A stretch of 64,000 bases of DNA. Source: JBQLZO01 sp052168315 (GTDB taxonomy: Bacteria; Planctomycetota; Phycisphaerae; Phycisphaerales; UBA1924). Positions 35,525 to 44,771 of the stretch are shown here, one piece after another. Within the stretch, counting starts at the first letter, position 1. Every line of letters starts with the position of its first letter. The translations under genes and the position numbers were made by a program. The notes below the pieces were generated by a model that saw only the letters and a list, made by a program, of their open reading frames with translations, ran no database searches and was not told the DNA's origin. The stretch covers positions 1 to 64,000 of the forward strand of contig JBQLZO010000062.1 in NCBI GenBank assembly GCA_052168315.1. The letters run 5' to 3'.

Positions 35525-36967
35525 TCAGTCGCAGACGGTGCCGAACAGGCCGAGCAGGATGCCCAGGTCGTCGGAGTTGGTCACGCCGTCGTCGTTGAGG
35601 TCGCCTGCGGGCGAGGATGCGAACGCGCCGAGGAGGATGCCCAGGTCGTCGGAGTTCACGCTGTCATCCCCGTTCAGGTCGCCCGGGCAGGGCTCGGAGA
35701 TGGGGGTGAGCGTGAGGGTGAAATCGACTATGACCGGGCGGTGGTCGGAGGCGGCCTGCGAGGCGCCGGCGGCGAAGGGGAAGCCGTTGACCGGATACGG
35801 CATGGGCGCGCCGGCCTGCTGGATCCGGGATGTGTTGAAGATGAACTCGCGGACCGAGGGGGCCACGGAGTCGTGCCAGAGGAGGTAGTCGATCTTGGAC
35901 GATGACTGGGTGGACTGATCGCCGGTGAGCGGCTCGGCGGCCGTGTCGATGCGCGAGTCGGTGCGGTCGCGGTCGGTGCCGTCCGTGCCGCCGGTGAATT
36001 GGGCCTGCTGCAGCCAGTAGACGGGGTTCTTCGACCAGCACCCGGAGCCCGGGATGGTCTGGTTGAGGTCGCCGCCCCAGATCACGGGCGTGTGCTCGTC
36101 GAGGATGGTGGTGCCGGGGGTGTCGAACGGGATGATCCCGGCGGGGTCGGGCGATCCGGTGCCGGCGCCGTTGTAGTAGTAGTCGATGAAGTAGGCGATG
36201 TTCTTGGCCGCGGTCTCGCGCTGGAGCTGGTCGGAGCAGGAGTTGAACGCCTTGAGGTGCCCGTTGCCGATCACGGCGTCGGAGAGGTAGATCTCATCGG
36301 GCAGGTCGATCTCGGCCATCATGTACCCGCGGGTGCCGCCGCTGCCGCCGGGGGCGTACGCATCGCTCCCGAAGACGATGATGTCGGAGATGAGGTTGTC
36401 GCCCGGGTTGTTGTTGATGTCGCCGAAGGGGTGGCGGGAGAGGATGGCGTTGCGGTTGAACCCGTCGGTGGCGTTGGAGACGAAGATATAGGGGTAGTCG
36501 AGGTCGGGGTCGAAGAGCTTGAGGTAGGAGGTGACGGGGGCGCCGCCGTTGAAGAAGTCGAACCCGCCGTCGACGAAGTACCCGAGCACGGTGGTGAGGG
36601 TGGAGACCGAGTCGACGCCGGAGCCGGTGTCGCCGGCTTCCTGGAGGATGAGCACATCGGGCTTGACGGTGGCGACGATGCGGACGAGAGCGTTCCACGA
36701 GTTGTTGCCATCGGCCTTGAGCGCATCGGAGGCGATGCCATCGCGGACATTCCAGGTCATGACCCGGAAGTCGGTCGGGGTGGACTTGCCCCACTGCCCG
36801 CCGGCGGGGTTCCACTGGGCGCCGGCGGCGCGCATCCCCGCAGCGCCCATCGGCGCGAGCCCCACGACGATCAGCGCGAGGACCACGCAGAGGGCCCGGA
36901 TGGGCCCGCGCGCCCTGACCCCCGCGTGCCTGGTTCCTCGGTCTGTGTCGGTGGCGTGCATGGCCAT
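35525..36967 (-). CDS. Secreted endonuclease/exonuclease/phosphatase-family protein with dockerin tail
   Basis: A 480-residue secreted protein. Signal peptide: IRALCVVLALIVVGLAPMGA. The catalytic domain is the endonuclease/exonuclease/phosphatase fold: VMTWNVRDG (about residue 69), VLILQEAG (Glu metal ligand), WGGDLNQ, SKIDYLLW and the terminal SDHRPVIVDF (Asp-His). The C-terminus has two dockerin-like repeats, GDLNGDDSVNSDDLGILLG and GDLNDDGVTNSDDLGILLG, flanked by Cys residues, as in cell-surface proteins of Phycisphaerae. Possible substrates are extracellular DNA or phosphoesters. The start at 36967 provides a long basic n-region. Confidence 0.88.
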   Translation of the reverse strand: MAMHATDTDRGTRHAGVRARGPIRALCVVLALIVVGLAPMGAAGMRAAGAQWNPAGGQWGKSTPTDFRVMTWNVRDGIASDALKADGNNSWNALVRIVATVKPDVLILQEAGDTGSGVDSVSTLTTVLGYFVDGGFDFFNGGAPVTSYLKLFDPDLDYPYIFVSNATDGFNRNAILSRHPFGDINNNPGDNLISDIIVFGSDAYAPGGSGGTRGYMMAEIDLPDEIYLSDAVIGNGHLKAFNSCSDQLQRETAAKNIAYFIDYYYNGAGTGSPDPAGIIPFDTPGTTILDEHTPVIWGGDLNQTIPGSGCWSKNPVYWLQQAQFTGGTDGTDRDRTDSRIDTAAEPLTGDQSTQSSSKIDYLLWHDSVAPSVREFIFNTSRIQQAGAPMPYPVNGFPFAAGASQAASDHRPVIVDFTLTLTPISEPCPGDLNGDDSVNSDDLGILLGAFASSPAGDLNDDGVTNSDDLGILLGLFGTVCD

Positions 36968-37315
36968 CTCCCGTGGGTGATGTTTGATTCGTTCAGAGGA
37001 TGCCCACCCGGTTCGGGCGGTGCAAGGGCGGGGCGGTTTCCGGGGGTCGATTCCCCAGTGGCCCGCACCGTATCACCCTCGAACGAATCGCCTGCGTTTT
37101 CGCAGGATTCGATTGTTTGTGCGGGCGAGAGCCGCGTCAACCGGCGATCGTTCGAGAACGCGCCCCTTCGGCGGAATGAAAGGGCGGGCGGAGTGTACCT
37201 CCGACCGCCCTGTGGGGCCCGGCAAAGTGCTCAGGCCCCGGTTCGATTCAGATGGCTTTGCGCAATCTGAACAATCGATGGCCCGAGAAGGGGCACCGAT
37301 GTTCCGGGATCGCGA
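36968..37315. other. Intergenic region with two hairpins
   Basis: This 348-bp gap separates two minus-strand dockerin-tailed genes. A hairpin at about 37082-37110 (CCTGCG-TTTT-CGCAGG with an outer CGAAT/ATTCG) and the terminator at 37181-37211 are visible. Sequence between about 36980 and 37080 should hold the promoter of the gene at 35525-36967. No gene. Confidence 0.45.
37181..37211 (-). terminator. Hairpin terminator
   Basis: AGGGCGG pairs with CCGCCCT, and GGAG with CTCC inside it, around a short loop. On the minus strand the stem is followed by TTCATTCC. It lies 104 bp downstream of the stop of the gene at 37316-39409. Confidence 0.6.
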
Positions 37316-39409
37316 TCAGCCTTGGCAGCCGAAGTCGGAGAGCAGGATGGCCAGGTCGTTCGAGTCGACGAAAGTCGTGTTGTCGAGGTCACCACCGGTG
37401 CCGGACGGAACGGTGCTGCCGAAGTTGCCCAGCAGGATGCCGAGGTCGTCGGAGTCGGTGGTGCAGTTGCCATCGACATCGCCCGGGCACTCGCAGATGG
37501 GGGTGACCTCGGCGTCGGGGCCGATGAACAGGAGGACCTGGTAGCCCTCGTCATCGTCGCCGGCCATGTTGGAGTTGAACGAGAAGAAGCCGTCGTTGTT
37601 GCGGTCGTAGACGATCTCGGCGTTCAGGACCACGCCGCCGGTGGAGAGGTTGGAGGCCGGCTCGAAGGTGGTCGGGTCGGTGTTGGCGAAGGCGGTGTCC
37701 ATCGCGTTGGACGACCAGAAGGCGCCCGAGGAGATGGAGTCGGCATCGACGGTCTCGATGAACGAGACGAGGTACTCGGTGCCGGAGTTGGCGCCGGCGA
37801 AGATGTCGCCGGTCTTGACGATGGCCTCGAGCTCGTAGGTGAAGGTGGCCGGGCTGTAGACGGCGCGGAGCAGCGCGATCTCGACATTGGCCTGTTCGAA
37901 CGGCTGGTTCGGATCGTCGACGAACTCGACGGGGCAGACGAACCAGATGTTGCCGGCCGCGTCGAACGAGCCGGTGGAGATGGACGGGGCGAACTGGGGG
38001 ATCACGGTGTAGTCGAGGAGGTTGGAGACATAGCCGACGACATTGCCGCCGGGGCCGTCGAGCACGGGGTTGGAGCGCCCGCCGGGGAAGGAGTTGACGG
38101 CCACGAGGGTCCACTGCTCGTTGCCGTTGGCGATCTGGTCGGCATCACGCATCGCGACGAGACCGGAGACGGTCGAAGCGCCGGGCGAGCCGCCGGTGGC
38201 CAGGGCGACGGCGAGGGCGAGGGTGTTGCCCTGGGCGTCGACGCCGATGTCGGTCTGGGCAGCGCCGCCGCGGAACGGGGTCTGCGAGAAGTAGTGCCCG
38301 AATTCCCAGGTGCCGGTCAGCAGCGGGGTGAGGGCGCCGAACTGGGACGAGTCGGCGACATACTGCTGCCAGTTGCCGACGGCGTTGCCGTTGGCATCGA
38401 GGTCGCCGATCTGGATGACGCGGGTGTTGTCAGCGGCGTCCTTGGTGAGGATCGACGCCGAGGCGACGCCGACCGCGCTGCCGAGCACCGCGTTGGAGGC
38501 GTACCCAACGCCGCCGCGGGTGTTGGTGTTGCCGAACGGCTGGGCGGGGAGCCCGCCGACGATCAGGTCGAAGTTGAATCCGGTGGTCAGCGGCACGCCG
38601 CCGCCGACGAACTTGGACGGGAAGATGTTCGGCGCGACGATGCCCGAGCCGAGCCCGCTGATGTGGAAGGTGGTCGCGCCGGGATCGCCCGAGCCGGCGG
38701 CGGGGCCGATCTTGTTGATGACCTGGCAGTTGCGATCGAGCGAGCGGACGGTGAGCAGGTTGTTGCCCGCGACGGCCGGGGCGATGGTGCCGACATTGTC
38801 GGCGCGGAACGACACGACGCCCTCGGAGTCGATCGAGATGCCGCCGAGCTGCGCGGAGTTCTCAGTGGCGTTGTTGCCGTTGGTCGCGGCGGTGTACCGG
38901 GTGACATAGAGGCGGGTGGGGTCGGAGGGCTCAAAGTTGGCCACGGCGGTGAGCACATTGTTCGCGTTGCCGCCGAACTCGATCGCGGCGGCGCCGAACT
39001 GGAGGGTGTTCGCCGAGATCGGGAACATCATCGGCGGGTTGTTGAACTCGGGGTTGATGCCAGCACCCGGGGTGTTCCATCCGGCGTACATGCCCTCGAT
39101 CTGGGCCTGCGAGTAGTTGGCGCTGATGGCCTGGGCCGAGAGAAAGCTGTTCTCGAATTGGGCCTGGGTCTTGTTGGACTTGAGCAGGGGGCCGACGGCG
39201 TACTTGGTGCCCCACGAGCCGGTAAACGGCACGAGGTCGAGGACATAGTTCTCGCACGCCTGGGCCGCGATGTACGGCGACAGGGCGTCCGAGGCACCGG
39301 CCGGCTGCGGGCTGGCGACATTGGACACGGAGTCCTGTGCGATGGCGGGCATCGCGCACGCGGCGATCAGGATCGCCGGGGTCAGGGTCTGGCTCATCTT
39401 CTTCAGCAT
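37316..39409 (-). CDS. Large secreted protein with dockerin tail
   Basis: A 697-residue secreted protein of unknown function. Signal peptide: LTPAILIAACAMPAIAQ. The 600-residue body is Gly/Asn/Ala-rich, with low charge and many beta-prone segments, and has no enzyme motif I recognise. The C-terminus has CPGDVDGNCTTDSDDLGILL and GDLDNTTFVDSNDLAILLSD, two dockerin-like calcium repeats with flanking cysteines. It is probably displayed at the cell surface. It starts at 39409 after AAGGAGAGCGAG, a strong ribosome binding site. It is divergent from the pst operon. Confidence 0.85.
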   Translation of the reverse strand: MLKKMSQTLTPAILIAACAMPAIAQDSVSNVASPQPAGASDALSPYIAAQACENYVLDLVPFTGSWGTKYAVGPLLKSNKTQAQFENSFLSAQAISANYSQAQIEGMYAGWNTPGAGINPEFNNPPMMFPISANTLQFGAAAIEFGGNANNVLTAVANFEPSDPTRLYVTRYTAATNGNNATENSAQLGGISIDSEGVVSFRADNVGTIAPAVAGNNLLTVRSLDRNCQVINKIGPAAGSGDPGATTFHISGLGSGIVAPNIFPSKFVGGGVPLTTGFNFDLIVGGLPAQPFGNTNTRGGVGYASNAVLGSAVGVASASILTKDAADNTRVIQIGDLDANGNAVGNWQQYVADSSQFGALTPLLTGTWEFGHYFSQTPFRGGAAQTDIGVDAQGNTLALAVALATGGSPGASTVSGLVAMRDADQIANGNEQWTLVAVNSFPGGRSNPVLDGPGGNVVGYVSNLLDYTVIPQFAPSISTGSFDAAGNIWFVCPVEFVDDPNQPFEQANVEIALLRAVYSPATFTYELEAIVKTGDIFAGANSGTEYLVSFIETVDADSISSGAFWSSNAMDTAFANTDPTTFEPASNLSTGGVVLNAEIVYDRNNDGFFSFNSNMAGDDDEGYQVLLFIGPDAEVTPICECPGDVDGNCTTDSDDLGILLGNFGSTVPSGTGGDLDNTTFVDSNDLAILLSDFGCQG

Positions 39410-39998
39410 CTCGCTCTCCTTACCGTGGTTGAGTCAGGCTGGGCACAGGATCGGCCTCCGTTCCAAAGGAAAGCCGACCAGACCGCGGGGAGCGCTTCGG
39501 CACCCGACGGCGAATCGTCCAAAGTGTTGCCCCCCCACCCTCAACGCGGGACATTGAAGGCGCGAAGATCGCGTCAATGACCGCTGGCGGGCCCGACGGC
39601 TCGCTTCAGCGGACCCCACCACGCACAATTGAACACGATCTTTGCAATCGGGATGGTCCGCCAACCACGACCATAGCGAGCCGCCCTCCGGATCAAGAGC
39701 GCGAATCCGATTCCACGCCCTCGCGGGCACCCGGATCGGGAAATGCCGCCGGTTTCGACCGTCCGAGAAGTCATCCCCCAGCCCGACACGGGTCGTGCCG
39801 GCTGCTGGCTCCCGTTCCCGACGGGCGTTTTGGCCCGGGTCCGGGTGAACGACCGGCAGGCCGCGCGCCGGTATTCTCTGGCCCGTGCCCAGGGCGCGGA
39901 GCCGCCGACGCGGGGCCCGCGGGCGACCCCGGTCTCCCACTCAGCCCTTTCCGTCCACCAGCCCTTTCTGTTCTGTCCCCCCCGCCGTAGCCGCCACG
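39410..39998. other. Divergent promoter region, no gene seen
   Basis: 589 bp between the dockerin-tailed gene and pstC. It contains moderately GC-rich sequence and no gene-like frame. It must hold divergent promoters. I looked for a Pho-box-like repeat (CTGTCAT pattern) and did not find one. Confidence 0.4.
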
Positions 39999-41045
39999 AT
40001 GACGCGACCGACGCCGACGCCCCCGACGCCGAGCGCCACCGCTGAGACCTCGCGGCGTCGTCTTGGCGCGATCGGTTCGCCCAGGTCGCGGACGGTCCAG
40101 CGGGTCCGCGAGCGCGGGATCCTCGGGTTGCTGTTCTCCGCCGGGTTCTTCACGGTCGGCGTGACCGCCGCGCTGGTGGTGTTGCTCTTCGAGCGCGCCT
40201 CCGGGTTCTTCGGGACGCACTCGGCGGGCACGCCCGATGAGACCACCGTGACCTTCACGCAATTTGTGACCGGCACGGAATGGAACCCCCTGCTGGGCGC
40301 CGAGAAGCACTTCGGCATCTGGCCGCTGATCTGGGGCACCACGCTCGTGGCGATGATCGCGATGGCGGTGGCGATCCCGCTGGGGCTGATCACCGCGGTG
40401 TTCCTGAGCGAGTACGCGCCTCGGAAGCTGCGCGCGGTGCTCAAGCCGGTGCTCGAGATTCTCGCGGGCGTGCCGACCGTGGTGTATGGCTTCTTCGCGC
40501 TGACCGTGATCACCCCCAGCCTCCGCGGGTTCAGCGAGTGGTTCACGGGGATCCTGCCGGGGGTGGATCCGGACCCGATCTTCGGCGGGTACAACGCGAC
40601 CTCGGCGGGCATCGCGGTGGGGATCATGTGCCTCCCGATCGTGACCTCGCTGAGCGAGGATGCGCTGCGCGCGGTGCCTCGGAGCCTGCGCGAGGCGGCG
40701 TACGCGGTGGGGAGCACGCGCTTCGAGGTCTCGGTCCGCGTGGTGATGCCCGCGGCGCTGTCGGGCATCGTCGCCGCGGTGCTGCTGGCGATCGCCCGGG
40801 CCGTGGGCGAGACGATGATCGTCGCGCTGGCCGCCGGCGGGACGGCCAAGTTCCTCGCCAGCCCGACCGAATCGGCCCAGACCATGACCGCTTACATGGT
40901 CCAAATCTTCAAGGGCGATGTTTCGAACTTCGGCGCCGAGTACTACTCGGCCTACGCGGTCGCGTGCACGCTCTTCGTCATGACGCTCGTGCTCACGCTC
41001 ATCGGCAGCAGGGTCCTCAAGCGGTTCCGGGAGGTGTATGACTAA
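39999..41045 (+). CDS. pstC: Phosphate ABC transporter permease PstC
   Basis: A 348-residue permease of the high-affinity phosphate importer. After a hydrophilic N-terminal 35 residues the first helix is LGLLFSAGFFTVGVTAALVV. The binding-protein-dependent permease core includes GTTLVAMIAMAVAIPLGLIT and the EAA-type loop LREAAYAVGSTRFEVSVRVV. GETMIVALAAG lies in a late helix. Six helices fit. The ATG at 39999 puts 38 residues before helix 1. The stop overlaps pstA by 8 bp, so the genes are coupled. No pstS is present on either side. Confidence 0.94.
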   Translation: MTRPTPTPPTPSATAETSRRRLGAIGSPRSRTVQRVRERGILGLLFSAGFFTVGVTAALVVLLFERASGFFGTHSAGTPDETTVTFTQFVTGTEWNPLLGAEKHFGIWPLIWGTTLVAMIAMAVAIPLGLITAVFLSEYAPRKLRAVLKPVLEILAGVPTVVYGFFALTVITPSLRGFSEWFTGILPGVDPDPIFGGYNATSAGIAVGIMCLPIVTSLSEDALRAVPRSLREAAYAVGSTRFEVSVRVVMPAALSGIVAAVLLAIARAVGETMIVALAAGGTAKFLASPTESAQTMTAYMVQIFKGDVSNFGAEYYSAYAVACTLFVMTLVLTLIGSRVLKRFREVYD

Positions 41046-42291
41046 GCACCCGGCCATCTCCGGCGGGACCGACACGCACGCGGCCTGGGGACGCCGGGTG
41101 TCGCGCCGCAGGCGCGGGATCGTCAGCACCGCGTTCGCCACGCTCTGCGTGCTGGTGGCCATCGCGACCGTGGGCATCCTCTGCATCCTTCTGTACAGCA
41201 TCGGCGCCCAGGGCTGGTCGATGCTGTTTAAGGGCTGGGAGTGGCCGTTCGTCCGCACCGAGTTCCTGACCAACGCGCCATCGCGCAACCCGGAGGAGGC
41301 GGGGATCATGCCCGGGCTTTGGGGCACGCTGCTGATCTGCTCCGTGTGCGCGGTCTCGGCGATCCCGCTGGGCGTGGCCACCGCGATCTTCCTGGAAGAG
41401 TTCCGCCCGAAGCGCAAGCTCGCGCGGACCATCCACCAGTTCTTCGAGCTGAACATCCGCAACCTCGCGGGCGTGCCGTCGATCGTGTACGGCCTGCTCG
41501 GGCTGACGATCTTCGTCAACGCGTTCGGGCTCTTCGGGAGCGCGCTCACGCCCGATCTCCGCATCGGCGTTGATCACTACGACGAGTTCTACCTGCTCGA
41601 CGAGACCATCGCGCTCGTGCCCGTCGAGGGGGCCGAGGCGCCGCCCACCGAACCGGTCGACGGGCTCCGCGCCCGGCGCGACACCGGCGAGTGGATCACG
41701 CTCACGCCGATGACGCCGGAGCGGATCGAGGAACTGACGAACGCGGGGCGGGCGCTGCCCGAGGGCGCGGTCGCCGCCGGCGAGCCCCCCTACCGGCTCG
41801 AGCAGCGGCACTGGTGGTACCTGCAGCTGCCGTTCGGACGCAGCGCGCTCGCGGGCGGGCTGACGCTGATGCTCGTGGTGCTCCCGATCGTGATCATCGC
41901 GGCCAGCGAATCGCTCCGGGCCGTGCCGGACTCGCTGCGCCAGGGCGCGCTGGCGGCGGGGGCCACGCGGTGGCAGACCGTGTGGAAGATGACGCTGCCC
42001 GCGGCGATCCCGGGGATCATGACCGGCTCGATCCTCGCGATGAGCCGCGCCATCGGCGAGACCGCGCCGATCATCGTCGTCGGCGCTGTCGTCTCCACGC
42101 GGCACCGCCCGGAGAACCTGATGGACACCTTCTCGGCCCTGCCCATGCAGATCTTCGACTGGACCAGCCGCCCGGCCGACGAGTTCCGCGAGATCGCCGC
42201 CTCCGCGATCATCGTGCTGCTGGGCATCCTGCTGGTGTTCAACCTCGTCGCGGTCATCATCCGCCAGATCTTCACCAAACCGTTGCACTGA
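41038..42291 (+). CDS. pstA: Phosphate ABC transporter permease PstA
   Basis: A 417-residue permease, partner of PstC. The core motifs are LLICSVCAVSAIPLGVATAIF, NLAGVPSIVYGLLGL, the EAA loop LRQGALAAGATRWQTVWKMT and SRAIGETAPIIVVGAV. It is over 100 residues longer than E. coli PstA because of a hydrophilic insertion (about residues 168-262, rich in Glu, Pro and Thr) between two helices, presumably on the periplasmic face. The function of the insertion is unknown. The start lies inside the end of pstC (ATGACTAAG). Confidence 0.94.
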   Translation: MTKHPAISGGTDTHAAWGRRVSRRRRGIVSTAFATLCVLVAIATVGILCILLYSIGAQGWSMLFKGWEWPFVRTEFLTNAPSRNPEEAGIMPGLWGTLLICSVCAVSAIPLGVATAIFLEEFRPKRKLARTIHQFFELNIRNLAGVPSIVYGLLGLTIFVNAFGLFGSALTPDLRIGVDHYDEFYLLDETIALVPVEGAEAPPTEPVDGLRARRDTGEWITLTPMTPERIEELTNAGRALPEGAVAAGEPPYRLEQRHWWYLQLPFGRSALAGGLTLMLVVLPIVIIAASESLRAVPDSLRQGALAAGATRWQTVWKMTLPAAIPGIMTGSILAMSRAIGETAPIIVVGAVVSTRHRPENLMDTFSALPMQIFDWTSRPADEFREIAASAIIVLLGILLVFNLVAVIIRQIFTKPLH

Positions 42292-42352
42292 GTTCGGATT
42301 CTGGACGCCCCTCCGCGAATCGCGACAAACCCGATCGGAGCGCGAGTCAGCC

Positions 42353-43273
42353 ATGCCCCAGTTCACTACGCTTGCAGCGCCGCTTCGCATGCCCGACGCC
42401 GACGAACACACCGCTGAGGCCCCGACGCGCCAGCCTTTCGCGTCCCGCGAGACCGCGGAAACGGGGGCGCGCGCCCGATCCGGGAACGCCGCGACGAGCG
42501 CTGCCTCCACCGACACGCCCGCGATCGCCCTCACAGCCCGGAAGTTCTCCAGCTACTACGGGGCGTTCCAGGCCCTCAAGTCGATCGACCTCGAGATCCC
42601 GGCCAACCGGGTGACCGCGCTGATCGGCCCGTCGGGATGCGGCAAATCCACCTTTCTCCGGTGGATGAACCGCATGAACGATCTCGTGCCCACCGCGCGG
42701 GCCGAGGGCACGCTCGACCTGCACGGGATCGACCTGCTCGATCGCACGCTCGATGTCGTGGACCTGCGCTCGCGGGTGGGCATGGTCTTCCAGAAGCCCA
42801 ACCCGTTCCCGAAGTCGATCTTCGACAATGTCGCGTTCGGGCCACGGCTGCACCGCAAGCTCACGAAGAGCGAGGCCAACGAGGTGGTGGAGCGCTCGCT
42901 CCGCGCTGCGGCGCTGTGGGATGAGGTCAAGGACCGTCTCAAGGCCTCGGCCCTCGGGCTCTCGGGCGGTCAGCAGCAGCGGCTGTGCATCGCGCGGGCG
43001 ATCGCCGTGGACCCCGAGGTGCTGCTGATGGACGAGCCCTGCTCGGCCCTGGATCCCAAGTCCACGATCCGCATCGAGGATCTGATCAAGGAACTGCGCG
43101 ATCGGTACACGATCGTCATCGTCACCCACAACATGCAGCAGGCCATGCGCGTGAGCGACAAGACCGCGTTCTTCTACGAGGGCGCGCTGATCGAGTCCGG
43201 CGACACGGGAAAGCTCTTCGATTCACCGGACGATCCGCAGACGGCCGACTACATCGCCGGGCGGTTCGGGTAA
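42353..43273 (+). CDS. pstB: Phosphate ABC transporter ATP-binding protein PstB
   Basis: A 306-residue ATPase. Walker A GPSGCGKST, the PstB-typical continuation FLRWMNRMNDLVP, signature LSGGQQQRLCIARA, Walker B VLLMDEPCSALDP and the switch His in VIVTHNMQQAMR are all present. It ends PQTADYIAGRFG, the usual PstB C-terminus. About 50 extra Ser/Ala/Thr-rich residues precede the ABC domain; a start at 42389 is also possible. It is 61 bp after pstA in the same operon. No phoU or pstS follows. Confidence 0.95.
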   Translation: MPQFTTLAAPLRMPDADEHTAEAPTRQPFASRETAETGARARSGNAATSAASTDTPAIALTARKFSSYYGAFQALKSIDLEIPANRVTALIGPSGCGKSTFLRWMNRMNDLVPTARAEGTLDLHGIDLLDRTLDVVDLRSRVGMVFQKPNPFPKSIFDNVAFGPRLHRKLTKSEANEVVERSLRAAALWDEVKDRLKASALGLSGGQQQRLCIARAIAVDPEVLLMDEPCSALDPKSTIRIEDLIKELRDRYTIVIVTHNMQQAMRVSDKTAFFYEGALIESGDTGKLFDSPDDPQTADYIAGRFG

Positions 43274-43345
43274 TCGCGCCCCCCCATCGCCGCCCACGCG
43301 CAGCCCTCGCCCTCGCCCGTGGCGGGCGAGCGATGCGGGGATCGC

Positions 43346-44104
43346 TCAGTTCAGCACATCGCTCTCGATCAGTCCATCGCGGAGCCGGACCACGCGCTGG
43401 CAGCGGACCGCGATGTCGTCGTCGTGCGTGACCATGGTGATGGTCATGCCGCCGGCGTGCAGCTCATCGAACAGCGCGAGGATCGCCTGCCCGGTCGCCG
43501 AGTCGAGGTTGCCCGTCGGCTCGTCGGCCATCAGCACCACCGGCTCCGTGACCAGTGCCCGCGCGATGGCCGCGCGCTGCTGCTGACCGCCGGAGAGCTC
43601 GGACGGGCGGTGCCCGATCCGGTTGCCCAGCCCGACGCGGTCCAGCATCGCGCACGCCCGCTCCAGCCGCTCCTTCTTGTCGACCTGCTGGTAGAACAGC
43701 GGCACGGCGACATTCTCCTCGATGCTCAGCGCCGGGATGAGGTTGAACGCCTGGAACACGAACCCGATCTTCCGCCCGCGATACCGCGAGAGGGCCTCAT
43801 CATCGAGCTTCGCCACATCGTGCCCATCGAGGAAGTACCGCCCCTCCGTCGGCTGGTCCAGGCACCCGAGCACATTCATCAGCGTCGACTTGCCCGAGCC
43901 CGAGGGGCCCATGATCGCGACATACTGCCCATGCGGCACCGACACATCCACGCCCCGCAGCGCCTCGACGAGCACGGAGCCGTCGGGCTTGTAATAGACC
44001 TTGCGGATGCCCTCGAGCCGGCACACGGGCGGCGGCGTCCCCGCGCCACCGGCACCGGGCTGGCTGGTCGTCTCGCGGTCCACGGCTGGGTCGAGTGTGG
44101 CCAT
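43346..44104 (-). CDS. ABC transporter ATP-binding protein, LolD/MacB-type
   Basis: A 252-residue ATPase of the LolD/MacB/FtsE-like group. Walker A is GPSGSGKSTLMNVLGCLDQP, typical for MacB/LolD. Signature LSGGQQQRAAIARAL, Walker B LMADEPTGNLD and the MVTHDDDIA H-loop follow. Members move lipoproteins, macrolides or peptides with an FtsX-like permease, but no permease gene is adjacent here: pstB is convergent downstream and a toxin-antitoxin pair lies upstream. Start at 44104 is chosen because an Ala/Gly/Pro-rich linker of about 25 residues precedes the ABC domain. Confidence in the fold is high, in the subfamily moderate. Confidence 0.9.
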   Translation of the reverse strand: MATLDPAVDRETTSQPGAGGAGTPPPVCRLEGIRKVYYKPDGSVLVEALRGVDVSVPHGQYVAIMGPSGSGKSTLMNVLGCLDQPTEGRYFLDGHDVAKLDDEALSRYRGRKIGFVFQAFNLIPALSIEENVAVPLFYQQVDKKERLERACAMLDRVGLGNRIGHRPSELSGGQQQRAAIARALVTEPVVLMADEPTGNLDSATGQAILALFDELHAGGMTITMVTHDDDIAVRCQRVVRLRDGLIESDVLN

Positions 44105-44136
44105 GTCGTCGGATCCTATGCGGCAGAGGCGGGCGA

Positions 44137-44547
44137 TCAGCCATCCATCCGAATGATCCGTCCGGCCCACCATTGGGTCAGCGCGGGCTTGCCGAGTCGG
44201 CCGCTGGCCAGGGTGATGGTGATGTCGTAGGCCTCTTCGTTACTGGCATCGAGTCGATGCCCATTCAGATGCACGAAGGCGATCGCGGCCGCGAGCGCCA
44301 CCCGTTTGTTGCCGTCGATGAATGGGTGGTTCTTCGCAAGATGGAAGTGATACGCCGCCGCCATCGAAGGCAGGTCCGGATGCAGCAACACCCCGCCGAA
44401 CGACTGTCTGGGCATCGCCAGTGCCGCATCGAGCAGGTTGTGATCGCGGAGCCCGGGCGAGCCGCCGAACTTCGCGATCTGCCGCTCGTGGATCCTCATC
44501 GCATCCTTGGTGCCAAGGAAGCGAGGCTGGAATTCCCCGCCGGTCAT
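44137..44547 (-). CDS. doc: Doc-type toxin (Fic family)
   Basis: A 136-residue death-on-curing toxin of the Fic fold. The active-site loop is HPFIDGNKR (residues 74-82), matching the Doc H-x-F-x-[DN]-G-N-K-R form. RLHERQI-like segment (MRIHERQIAKFGGSPGLRD) and HNLLDAALAMPRQSFGG are also typical of Doc proteins. Doc of phage P1 phosphorylates elongation factor Tu. The gene overlaps the upstream antitoxin by 4 bp (44544-44547), the usual coupling in type II toxin-antitoxin pairs. There are 32 bp to the ABC ATPase gene downstream. Confidence 0.92.
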   Translation of the reverse strand: MTGGEFQPRFLGTKDAMRIHERQIAKFGGSPGLRDHNLLDAALAMPRQSFGGVLLHPDLPSMAAAYHFHLAKNHPFIDGNKRVALAAAIAFVHLNGHRLDASNEEAYDITITLASGRLGKPALTQWWAGRIIRMDG

Positions 44548-44771
44548 TGCGACAACCGCCTGAGCGCATCACCGTATTGGTCCTCGATCTGGTCCAGCGC
44601 TCGATCGAGTTCCTCGCGCGGGATGCCGACATTCGCGGGCGTCACCGACAGCCCATCACCGGTCACCGTCACTTGGAGCGGCGTGTCGGGGGTGATCCCC
44701 AGCTGCTCCATCAGCGTCTTGTCGATGATCAGGGCGTGCGAGTTCCCGTGCTTGGCGAGGGTCTTGATCAT
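44544..44771 (-). CDS. AbrB/MazE-type antitoxin
   Basis: A 75-residue antitoxin with an N-terminal SpoVT-AbrB swapped-hairpin domain: KTLAKHGNSHALIIDKTLME QLGI. A C-terminal tail (DRALDQIEDQYGDALRRLSQ) probably wraps and inhibits the toxin. It lies directly upstream of and overlaps the doc gene. Classic Doc is paired with a Phd-fold antitoxin, whereas this pair uses the AbrB fold. The ATG at 44771 is chosen because AAGGAGCC precedes it at a good distance and the AbrB domain starts at once; the frame extends further without similarity. Confidence 0.9.
   Translation of the reverse strand: MIKTLAKHGNSHALIIDKTLMEQLGITPDTPLQVTVTGDGLSVTPANVGIPREELDRALDQIEDQYGDALRRLSQ

Noticed and set aside
37322..39580. 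A 752-codon plus-strand open frame
   Set aside because: It lies opposite the dockerin-tailed secreted protein. The translation is Val/Gly/Asp-rich and repetitive, and the minus-strand gene has signal peptide, ribosome binding site and dockerin repeats.
39410..39998. A Pho box upstream of pstC
   Set aside because: No tandem CTGTCAT-like 7-mers with 11-bp period were found by eye.
41017..42534. A 505-codon minus-strand open frame over pstA
   Set aside because: Antisense to an unambiguous permease; Arg/Asp/His-rich without hydrophobic segments or motifs.
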